Program-made: the position numbers and the translations under genes
From: Gallionellaceae bacterium
GTDB taxonomy: Bacteria > Pseudomonadota > Gammaproteobacteria > Burkholderiales > Gallionellaceae
DNA length: 9,622 nt
Direction of reading: 5' to 3'
Assembly (NCBI GenBank): GCA_031277195.1
Contig: JAITMU010000163.1
Coordinates: 1-9,622, forward strand
Shown: positions 1-5,200 of the stretch, piece after piece
Layout: the number at the start of each line of letters is the position of its first letter
Position numbering within the stretch: the first letter of the stretch is position 1
The notes under the pieces: generated by a model
Databases searched by the model: none
Told to the model about the DNA's origin: nothing
Seen by the model: the letters and a program-made list of their open reading frames with translations, nothing else

Positions 1-459
1 CGCGTGCGCGAAACCCTGTTCAACTGGCTGGGGCAAACGCTGCACGGCAAACGCTGTCTGGATTTGTTCGCGGGCAGCGGCGCGTTGGGGTTTGAGGCGG
101 CTTCGCGCGGCGCAGCCGAGGTTGTGATGCTCGAAATCAACCCTGTTGCGTTCAGTGCTTTGCAACAGAATTGCAGCAAACTTGGCTGCGCCGGTGTGAC
201 ACTGCGCTGCGAAGATGGGATAAAATTCGTCCCGCGCGAAAACAGCCGTTACGACGTGATTTTTCTGGACCCGCCATTTGGCGGCGATGAATTGTCGAAA
301 GCATTGCCATTGCTGCACGACAAACTGACGGAAAACGGTCTGGCGTATGTCGAAACCGGCGCGGCGTTTGAAGCGGGCGCAGAATGGGAAACCGTGAAAC
401 GCGCCAGGGCGGGACAAGTGCATTACCAACTGCTGCAACAGGTGCGCAAGCATGATTAA
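1..459 (+). CDS. rsmD: 16S rRNA (guanine-966 N2)-methyltransferase RsmD, 5' end missing
   Basis: RsmD uses S-adenosylmethionine to methylate N2 of G966 in 16S rRNA during 30S assembly. The visible 152 codons show the SAM-binding motif I (DLFAGSGALGFEAASRG, about 17-20 residues after the window start), an acidic motif II residue in the MLEIN stretch, and the catalytic DPPF motif of N2-guanine methyltransferases. The frame is open through the left edge. The first codons read R-V-R-E-T-L-F-N-W-L, a conserved internal RsmD segment, so the GTG at position 4 is not the start and roughly 40 N-terminal residues lie outside the window. The stop TAA (457-459) overlaps the coaD start by 8 bases, so the two genes are almost certainly translated as a pair, as in many proteobacteria. 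Confidence 0.95.
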   Translation, partial: RVRETLFNWLGQTLHGKRCLDLFAGSGALGFEAASRGAAEVVMLEINPVAFSALQQNCSKLGCAGVTLRCEDGIKFVPRENSRYDVIFLDPPFGGDELSKALPLLHDKLTENGLAYVETGAAFEAGAEWETVKRARAGQVHYQLLQQVRKHD

Positions 460-928
460 AGTCGTTTATCCCGGTACGTTTGATCCCATCACGCGCGGAC
501 ACGAAGACGTGGTGCATCGCGCGGCGGGACTGTTTGGCGAAGTGCTGGTGGCGGTGGCGGCCAGCCGCGACAACACGCTGTTCACGCTGGACGAGCGCAT
601 TGCGATGGCGCGCGAAGTGTTCGCGGACTGCGCCAACGTGCGCGTGGAAGGGTTCGACAGCCTGCTGATGGACTATGCGCGGGAAAAGAATGTGCGCATC
701 GTGCTGCGCGGTTTGCGCGCCGTGTCCGACTTTGAATACGAGTTCCAGCTTGCGGGCATGAACCGCAACCTGTATCCCGATGTCGAAACCATATTCCTGA
801 CGCCGGCGGAACAATACATGTTCATTTCCGCCAGCATGGTGCGCGAAGTCGCCCGCTACGGCGGCGACATCAGCAAATTCGTTTCACCGTCAGTCGCGGC
901 GCGGCTGATGGCGAAAAAAGAAACATGA
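452..928 (+). CDS. coaD: phosphopantetheine adenylyltransferase CoaD
   Basis: CoaD transfers AMP from ATP to 4'-phosphopantetheine, giving dephospho-CoA, the penultimate step of coenzyme A synthesis in the cytoplasm. The 158-residue protein has the usual family length. It carries the nucleotidyltransferase signature YPGTFDPITRGH at residues 6-17 (the T/HxGH motif with His17), the RGLRAVSDFEYE segment at 86-97 and the ISASMVREVA motif at 125-134, which corresponds to the ISSS-type ATP-binding loop. The ATG lies inside the last codons of rsmD with an AGGTG upstream, consistent with translational coupling. The protein looks intact, and the identification is firm because motifs, length and neighbour all agree. 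Confidence 0.97.
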   Translation: MIKVVYPGTFDPITRGHEDVVHRAAGLFGEVLVAVAASRDNTLFTLDERIAMAREVFADCANVRVEGFDSLLMDYAREKNVRIVLRGLRAVSDFEYEFQLAGMNRNLYPDVETIFLTPAEQYMFISASMVREVARYGGDISKFVSPSVAARLMAKKET

Positions 929-935
929 TTCAATC

Positions 936-941
936 AAGGAG
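936..941 (+). promoter_or_regulatory. Shine-Dalgarno of the ferredoxin gene
   Basis: AAGGAG stands 6 bases before the ATG at 948. It is the strongest ribosome binding site in the window and fixes the ferredoxin start. The separate strong site suggests that this small gene, 19 bases after the coaD stop, is translated independently and efficiently. Confidence 0.8.
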
Positions 942-947
942 AAAAGC

Positions 948-1202
948 ATGTCACTGATGATTACCGACGAATGCATCAACTGCGACGTATGCGAGCCGGA
1001 GTGCCCGAACGAAGCCATATCGCAGGGTGATTCCATTTACGTCATCAATCCCAACAAATGCACCGAATGCGTCGGCCACTACGACACGCCGCAATGCGTG
1101 GCAGTGTGTCCGGTGGATTGCATCCCGAAAGATCCGAACAACAAGGAAAGCAAGGAGCAGTTGCAGTTGAAGTATGAGGCGTTGATGGCGAACAAGGGTT
1201 AA
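948..1202 (+). CDS. YfhL-type 2[4Fe-4S] ferredoxin
   Basis: This is a small soluble electron carrier of 84 residues. Cys9, 12, 15 and 19 form a CxxCxxCxxxCP motif. Cys38, 41, 50 and 54 form CxxC-x8-CxxxCP, the longer-insert second motif typical of the YfhL/Allochromatium-type low-potential ferredoxins. The MSLMITDECINCDVCEPECP opening and CTECVGHYDTPQC middle closely match that family as I know it. A further Cys58 follows the second motif. The gene lies 19 bases after coaD, and ferredoxins of this type often sit beside coaD in proteobacteria. The redox partner is not evident from the window. The start is set by an AAGGAG site. The gene ends in TAA and faces the convergent adenosyltransferase gene. 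Confidence 0.93.
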   Translation: MSLMITDECINCDVCEPECPNEAISQGDSIYVINPNKCTECVGHYDTPQCVAVCPVDCIPKDPNNKESKEQLQLKYEALMANKG

Positions 1203-1319
1203 CACGTATTCGACCGCTCTACCCATCCCCACCCTCACCCTCACACCCGCAAGGAGTACGCCGGTGGGTGCCCCGCTGCTTCGCAGCGACCCTTCCGCAG
1301 CCTTGAAGGGGAGGGGACT
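1203..1319. repeat. convergent intergenic region with two hairpins, possible dispersed repeat or bidirectional terminator
   Basis: This 117-bp gap between convergent genes is rich in CCC/GGG runs. A perfect 6-bp stem with a 3-base loop lies at 1274-1288 (CGCTGC/GCAGCG). A second stem, CCCTTC/GAAGGG, lies at 1290-1295 and 1305-1310. CCCACC at 1228-1233 can pair with GGTGGG at 1263-1268. No clear U-tract follows, so a classical Rho-independent terminator is not shown. The CCCTCACCC...AAGGGGAGGGG style resembles dispersed intergenic repeats of proteobacteria, which I infer from appearance only. Confidence 0.4.
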
Positions 1320-1859
1320 TCAATCCCTGCGCCACAGCGTTTCATCTTTCCCCGCCGCGCGATTCAGTACGCGGCACAACACGAACAGCAGATCAGACAG
1401 CCGGTTGAGATACGGCAGGCCGTTTGGCGGCAGGGTTTCGCTGCGCGCGAGGGTGGCGAATGCGCGTTCCGCGCGTCGCGCCACGCTGCGCGCGACGTGA
1501 CACAGCGCGGCGGCGCGGCTGCCGCCGGGCAGGATGAACTCCTTGAGCGGCGGCAAATCGGCGTTGTACTGTTCGATCGCCGCATCGAGTTGCGCGAGAT
1601 GCGCTTGCGGGAATTGCGCCCGTTCCGGCAAGGCCAGCGCGCCGCCGAGATCAAACAAGTCGTTCTGGATTCGCAACAGCAATTCGCGCACGTCCGTCGG
1701 CAAATCTTCCGCCAGCAACACGCCGAGATGACTGTTGAGTTCATCCACGCTGCCGATGGCGTCGATGCGCGCGTCGTCCTTCGCCACCTGACGCCCATCG
1801 GCGAGCCGGGTCAGGCCGCCATCGCCGCCGCGCGTGACGATACGATCAAGGCGCGTCAT
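1320..1859 (-). CDS. PduO-type ATP:cob(I)alamin adenosyltransferase
   Basis: The enzyme adenosylates cob(I)alamin from ATP to make adenosylcobalamin (coenzyme B12). The 179-residue protein has the family hallmarks: an N-terminal ATP-binding segment IVTRGGDGGLT (residues 7-17, a variant of the usual TRTGDxGxT), the AIGSVDELNSHLG helix (34-46), the FILPGGS motif (108-114), and CHVARSVARRAER (120-132), the signature Arg-rich active-site helix. It ends with YLNRLSDLLFVLCRVLN (150-166). I chose the ATG at 1859 because it precedes the conserved start and its ATGA overlaps the stop of the upstream DUF1841 gene. An upstream in-frame extension exists but lies wholly within that gene. This is the last gene of the corA-nth-DUF1841 operon. 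No B12 synthesis gene or B12-dependent enzyme is nearby, so it probably serves salvage or a distant enzyme. Confidence 0.92.
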   Translation of the reverse strand: MTRLDRIVTRGGDGGLTRLADGRQVAKDDARIDAIGSVDELNSHLGVLLAEDLPTDVRELLLRIQNDLFDLGGALALPERAQFPQAHLAQLDAAIEQYNADLPPLKEFILPGGSRAAALCHVARSVARRAERAFATLARSETLPPNGLPYLNRLSDLLFVLCRVLNRAAGKDETLWRRD

Positions 1860-2278
1860 TGCCGCTCCAGACAGGAAAAATACACCGCCGCATCCGGCGA
1901 CGCATTGCGCGCCTGCGCCTGGCGAATCATCTCGCTCAGACATTCCATCATCGCGTGCTGCGCTTCGTGTTCCGATCCATATTTTCGCGTCAGCCGCGCG
2001 AACTGCTCGCGGATGCCGAACGGCTGGCCGATGGAAAGCTGCTCCTCGATGGCGACGTGCATCATCAGATGCAGAAAAGGGTTGACCTCGCCGCCGCCGG
2101 TTTGAAAATCCGCGTCACGATAACGCTCCGGGTCGGACAGCAGATCGTGGTATTCGGGATGGCGCTCGATCAGTTGCGCGGCCATGTCTTCCAGCGGCGT
2201 CATCGGCATGCCGTCGCATTGCTTGCGCCAGGCGGCAAACAGGAATGAGCGCGCTTCGTCTCGACTTGGGGTGAACAT
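1856..2278 (-). CDS. DUF1841 family protein, function unknown
   Basis: This 140-residue soluble protein belongs to a family I recognise as DUF1841, found next to nth in many betaproteobacteria; its function is not known to me. Visible landmarks are the opening MFTPSRDEARSF, the HPEYHDLL segment near residues 40-47, NPFLHLMMHVAIEEQLS (66-82) and EHEAQHAMMECLSEMIRQAQ (103-122). His70-x3-His74-x3-Glu78 and His104-x3-His108-x3-Glu112 repeat the same helical spacing and could form a metal site; this is inference. The ATG at 2278 overlaps the nth stop by one base (TGATG). The stop overlaps the adenosyltransferase start (ATGA), so all three are translationally coupled. A longer reading from 2305 is possible but would overlap nth and adds non-conserved residues. 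Confidence 0.88.
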   Translation of the reverse strand: MFTPSRDEARSFLFAAWRKQCDGMPMTPLEDMAAQLIERHPEYHDLLSDPERYRDADFQTGGGEVNPFLHLMMHVAIEEQLSIGQPFGIREQFARLTRKYGSEHEAQHAMMECLSEMIRQAQARNASPDAAVYFSCLERQ

Positions 2279-2910
2279 CAGCAGGTCTTGTCCTTGTACT
2301 CGCACAGGCTTTCAATCAGGCATTGCGCGCATTTCGGCTTGCGCGCCTGACAGATGTAGCGACCGTGCAGAATCAGCCAGTGATGCGCGTGCAATTTGAA
2401 TTCATCGGGCGTCACCTTGAGCAATTTCTGTTCCACCGCCAGCACGTCTTTGCCGGGGGCGAGACCGGTGCGATTGGAAATGCGGAAGATGTGCGTGTCC
2501 ACCGCGATGGTCGGCTGGCCAAAGGCGATGTTGAGCACCACGTTCGCCGTCTTGCGCCCCACACCCGGCAAGGCTTCCAGCGCTTCGCGCGTTTGCGGCA
2601 CCTCGCCGCCGTGTTGCTCCAGCAACAGGCGGCAGGTCTGGATGATGTGTCTGGATTTGGTGCGATACAGGCCGATGCGCTGCACATAGCCACACAGCTT
2701 TTCTTCGCCGAGTTTCAATATGGCTTGCGGCGTGTTCGCAACGGGAAACAAAACGCGCGTGGCGGCGTTGACGCTGATGTCGGTGGCTTGCGCCGACAGG
2801 ATCACCGCGACCAGCAATTCAAACGGCGTGTGGTATTCCAGTTCCGGCTGCGGATTGGGATCGGCGGCGCGCAGGCGTTCAAAAATTTCGCGGCGCTTGG
2901 CGGCATTCAT
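2278..2910 (-). CDS. nth: endonuclease III (DNA glycosylase/AP lyase)
   Basis: Nth removes oxidised pyrimidines from DNA and cleaves the resulting abasic site, starting base excision repair. The 210-residue protein is full length. It has the helix-hairpin-helix LPGVGRKTANVV at 114-125 with the Schiff-base Lys120, the catalytic Asp138 in VDTHIFR, and the C-terminal [4Fe-4S] ligands Cys187, Cys194, Cys197 and Cys203 in C-x6-C-x2-C-x5-C spacing. These residue numbers match the classical E. coli enzyme. The ATG at 2910 has a GAGGG site 6 bases upstream and starts 24 bp after the corA stop. Its stop codon overlaps the DUF1841 start. Nothing suggests loss of activity. Confidence 0.97.
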   Translation of the reverse strand: MNAAKRREIFERLRAADPNPQPELEYHTPFELLVAVILSAQATDISVNAATRVLFPVANTPQAILKLGEEKLCGYVQRIGLYRTKSRHIIQTCRLLLEQHGGEVPQTREALEALPGVGRKTANVVLNIAFGQPTIAVDTHIFRISNRTGLAPGKDVLAVEQKLLKVTPDEFKLHAHHWLILHGRYICQARKPKCAQCLIESLCEYKDKTC

Positions 2911-2934
2911 GCCGCGCCCTCGGTATGCGCCACG

Positions 2935-4281
2935 CTACGCCTCTCTGCGCGCGCCTGCCGGACGGCGGCTGAGTCTGCGTTTTTCGTAGAAGCGCAACAA
3001 CTGGAAAGTCAGCCAGGCGATGAACACCAGACCGATGACGAATGCGCCATACGAGACCGGCCAGGGCGTGCCTGCCGTCATCATCGAAAATTCGGACATG
3101 CCAAATATGCCGGCCAGCACGTTGAGCGGCATGAACACGACGCTCAACACGGTCAGTTGCTTCATCACCTTGTTCTGGTTGATGTTGATGAAGCCGACCG
3201 TGGCATCCATCAGGAAGTTGATCTTCTCGAACAGGAACGAAGTGTGACCGTCCAGCGATTCAATGTCGCGCAGAATCTGGTGCGCGTCATCCAGTTGCTC
3301 GGTGGAAAGGAAGCGGCTGCGAATCAGGAACGAGACTGCACGGCGCGTATCCAGCACGTTGCGGCGGATTCGGCCGTTCATGTCTTCTTCGCGGGTGATG
3401 CCGCTCAACATGGTGGCGGCTTCCTCGTCGGTCATCTGCTCTGAAAGCACTTGATCGCCGACGCGCTCCAGGTTGACGTACACGTCTTCCAGCGTGTCCG
3501 CCGAATATTCCACGTCCGCGGCGTAAAGATCGAGCAGCACGTCCTTCGCGCCGGACACATAGTAAGGGCGGGACAATGCGCGCAGGCGTTGCAGGCGGAA
3601 TACCGGCAGTTCCTCCTGGCGTATCGAGAACAGGATGTCGTTGTGCAGGATGAACGCGACGGCCACGTTGTAGGAAGTCTCGTCCTTGTCGAGCAGGAAG
3701 TCGGAGCGCAGATGCACTTCGCCGCTTTCCTCGATATAGAAGCGCGCGCTGGCTTCGAGGTCGCCCAGTTTGTCCGGGTCGGGCAGTTCGATGCCGAAAA
3801 TATCGCCGACCCAGATGCGTTCCTCAAATGTGGGCGCGACCAGATCGACCCAGATCGGGCGTGAATTGGCGAGGTCGTCGCGCGTGTCGATGGTGATTTC
3901 GCGCAAGCGCCCTTCGACCAGATCGAAGGCCTTGATGCTGGAACGCTCATTGCGATATTCGTTCTTGCCCAGCACTTGCAACACTGACAGCGGAATCTCG
4001 CGCAGCACCGGCTCTTTTTGCGTGTCGCTCAACCGCGCCCACACGAACAACTGATCTTCCGGCGGCACGGCGTCCAGCAGGCTGGCAATTTCGGTGGCGT
4101 CCATCGCCTCCAGCGCCTGATCGAGCTTCGCCAGATTTTGTTTGCGCACCAGCGTTTCCACGAGATCGTGATGCGGCATGTCCTGATTGTGGACGACATT
4201 CAGCGCCAGCCGGTTTTTCTCCAGAATCTGGAGCGCATCCCGCCAGTTTTTTCCCCGCACGATGATTGCTTCTTCTGACAT
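2935..4281 (-). CDS. corA: CorA-family magnesium/divalent cation transporter with MgtE-N-like front domain
   Basis: This is a 448-residue inner-membrane channel of the CorA (2-TM-GxN) superfamily. The C-terminus has two predicted membrane helices at about 375-395 and 409-430, followed by a basic tail. The mid region (about 120-365) has the acidic and coiled-helix character of the CorA cytoplasmic funnel. The usual GMN motif at the pore mouth reads GMS (394-396, in IFGMSEFSMM). Residues about 35-105 contain short acidic/hydrophobic helices (LDQALEAMDATEIASLL, VPPEDQLFVWARL) resembling the MgtE N-terminal superhelix, so the protein is longer than the roughly 316-residue classical CorA. I prefer the ATG at 4281, preceded by GAGGGTGAC. 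A GTG at 4308 would add nine residues. A promoter lies upstream at 4342-4370, and nth follows 24 bp downstream. Confidence 0.9.
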   Translation of the reverse strand: MSEEAIIVRGKNWRDALQILEKNRLALNVVHNQDMPHHDLVETLVRKQNLAKLDQALEAMDATEIASLLDAVPPEDQLFVWARLSDTQKEPVLREIPLSVLQVLGKNEYRNERSSIKAFDLVEGRLREITIDTRDDLANSRPIWVDLVAPTFEERIWVGDIFGIELPDPDKLGDLEASARFYIEESGEVHLRSDFLLDKDETSYNVAVAFILHNDILFSIRQEELPVFRLQRLRALSRPYYVSGAKDVLLDLYAADVEYSADTLEDVYVNLERVGDQVLSEQMTDEEAATMLSGITREEDMNGRIRRNVLDTRRAVSFLIRSRFLSTEQLDDAHQILRDIESLDGHTSFLFEKINFLMDATVGFININQNKVMKQLTVLSVVFMPLNVLAGIFGMSEFSMMTAGTPWPVSYGAFVIGLVFIAWLTFQLLRFYEKRRLSRRPAGARREA

Positions 4282-4341
4282 GTCACCCTCGGATTGGCTG
4301 TTCGTCACAACGTGTCCTGCCCTGCGGCAAGAAATTTCCGC

Positions 4342-4370
4342 ACCTTAGCCGCACATCTCCAGCCCGTCAA
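4342..4370 (-). promoter_or_regulatory. sigma-70-like promoter of the corA-nth-DUF1841-adenosyltransferase operon
   Basis: Reading the minus strand, TTGACG (4370-4365) is followed after exactly 17 bases by TAAGGT (4347-4342). The -35 box matches the consensus at 5 of 6 positions. The -10 box keeps the key T, A and final T. Transcription would start near 4335, leaving a leader of about 54 bases before the ATG at 4281. This is the best promoter match in the window. Confidence 0.65.
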
Positions 4371-4509
4371 CAGGCGGAGACGATTTTTTCACCGCTGCGC
4401 GGCGAATGACTGCGATCTGAAATGAATTGAGAAGTGCGGCGCAAAGACCGCCGCGCCGGAGAACCCGACGCAGAGCAGAAAACCCGCCCATGCCAGCGAC
4501 GAGCGGAAC

Positions 4510-4545
4510 ATGAGGGCGGCATCGCGCAGGCGACGCCACCCTCAT
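4510..4545 (-). terminator. strong hairpin after the H1-like gene, likely terminator or 3'-end stabiliser
   Basis: Eight bases after the stop codon of the H1-like gene, the minus-strand RNA can form a 16-bp stem with a 4-base loop, from ATGAGGGTGGCGTCGC to GCGATGCCGCCCTCAT. Two pairs are G-U wobbles on the minus strand, whereas the same positions are A-C mismatches on the plus strand, so the structure suits minus-strand transcripts. The following bases (GTTCCGCTC) are not a proper U-tract, so termination efficiency is uncertain. Confidence 0.6.
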
Positions 4546-4553
4546 AAACGGCT

Positions 4554-5051
4554 TTAAGCGCCGAGTATGCCCTTCGGCGCGGCGGCGGGTTTCGCTGCCG
4601 GTTTGTTTGCTGCCGGTTTTTTCGCAGCAGGCTTCTTGGCTGCCGGTTTCTTCGCCGCAGTTTTCTTGGCTGCTGGTTTCTTCGCCGCAACCTTCTTGGC
4701 CGCGGGTTTCTTTGCTGCGGCTTTTTTGGCTGCCGGTTTCTTCGCCGCAGTTTTCTTCGCTGCCGGTTTCTTCGCTGCAACCTTCTTGGCCGCTGGTTTC
4801 TTTGCTACGGCTTTTTTGGCTGCTGGCTTCTTGGCTGCCGTTTTCTTCGCTGCCGGCTTCTTCGCTGCAACCTTCTTGGCCGCTGGTTTCTTTGCTACGG
4901 CTTTTTTGGCTGCTGGTTTCTTTGCGACGGCTTTCTTGGCCGCCGGTTTTTTGGCTGCCGGTTTCTTTGCCGCGGGTTTTTTCGCTGCGGGTTTCTTCGC
5001 GGCAGGTTTCTTGGTGGTGGTGCTCTTTGCCTTGCTGTTTGCTGTAGCCAT
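4554..5051 (-). CDS. histone H1-like Lys/Ala/Pro-rich repeat protein
   Basis: This 165-residue, extremely basic protein resembles the histone H1-like/AlgP-type nucleoid proteins of proteobacteria, which bind DNA through flexible Lys-rich tails. After a short head (MATANSKAKSTTTKK) almost the whole chain is five-residue units: PAAKK, AVAKK, VAAKK, TAAKK. They are arranged from about residue 50 in three consecutive 30-residue super-units (A[V/A]AKK-PAAKK-VAAKK-PAAKK-TAAKK-PAAKK). It ends in a less regular tail, PAAAPKGILGA. No phasin or other folded domain is present, so PhaF is not supported. The ATG at 5051 has AAGGA (5062-5058) six bases upstream. It is separated from lysA by 149 bp with its own probable promoter, and a strong hairpin follows its stop. 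The role in nucleoid or gene regulation is inferred from composition only. Confidence 0.85.
   Translation of the reverse strand: MATANSKAKSTTTKKPAAKKPAAKKPAAKKPAAKKPAAKKAVAKKPAAKKAVAKKPAAKKVAAKKPAAKKTAAKKPAAKKAVAKKPAAKKVAAKKPAAKKTAAKKPAAKKAAAKKPAAKKVAAKKPAAKKTAAKKPAAKKPAAKKPAANKPAAKPAAAPKGILGA
4681..4950. repeat. 90-bp tandem repeat inside the H1-like gene
   Basis: Three consecutive 90-base units start at 4681, 4771 and 4861. The first 56 bases of the units at 4771 and 4861 are identical. The unit at 4681 differs by several third-position changes, and the second half of the third unit diverges. Each unit encodes six KK-ended pentapeptides. The near-identity including silent positions points to recent duplication by slippage or unequal recombination. 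Confidence 0.85.
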
Positions 5052-5114
5052 TTTCTTTCCTTGAAAAAATTATCTGACCGAACCCATGCACTGCATTGCG
5101 TACTCCACTACACT

Positions 5115-5149
5115 CCAAACACCTACCGCTGAAACAGCAATGCGTTTGG
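5115..5149 (-). other. leader hairpin upstream of the H1-like gene
   Basis: CCAAAC (5115-5120) pairs with GTTTGG (5144-5149). Inside it, GCTG (5128-5131) pairs with CAGC (5135-5138) around an AAA loop. If the promoter at 5152-5186 is used, this hairpin forms near the 5' end of the mRNA leader, 64 or more bases before the start codon. It lacks a U-tract and so is not a clear lysA terminator. It may affect mRNA stability. Confidence 0.3.
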
Positions 5150-5151
5150 TG

Positions 5152-5186
5152 CGCGCATTCTATGCGCGATTAAATTTGTAACGCAA
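5152..5186 (-). promoter_or_regulatory. possible promoter of the H1-like gene with a palindrome over the -10 box
   Basis: On the minus strand TTGCGT (5186-5181), an 18-base spacer and TAGAAT (5162-5157) form a modest sigma-70-like promoter: the -10 matches 5 of 6 and the -35 matches 3 of 6. A perfect inverted repeat of 7 bp around 3 bases (5152-5158 and 5162-5168, CGCGCAT/ATGCGCG) covers the -10 box and could be an operator. No terminator for lysA is visible in this gap, so read-through from lysA is also possible. Confidence 0.35.
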
Positions 5187-5200
5187 CCTCTTTCTGCACT

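Noticed and set aside
2323..3444. Long plus-strand open frame of 373 codons across nth and corA
   Set aside because: It runs antisense through two clearly recognisable genes and has the His/Gln/Arg-rich composition typical of antisense shadows in GC-rich DNA; no domain is recognisable.
4282..4345. Mg2+-sensing riboswitch ahead of corA
   Set aside because: The predicted leader is only about 54 bases and I see no recognisable M-box or ykkC-like structure; a simple promoter and ribosome site explain it.
4554..5051. PhaF-type phasin/regulator
   Set aside because: The C-terminal AAKP repeats are similar in style, but no N-terminal phasin domain is present; nearly the whole protein is repeat.
4567..5064. 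Open frame of 165 codons on the plus strand, rich in Phe/Ala/Gly, antisense to the H1-like gene
   Set aside because: It is the mirror of the Lys/Ala/Pro repeat: AAG/AAA and GCN codons read in reverse give Phe/Leu and Gly/Ala/Ser without stops. It has no independent domain, and the minus-strand gene has a ribosome site and family resemblance.
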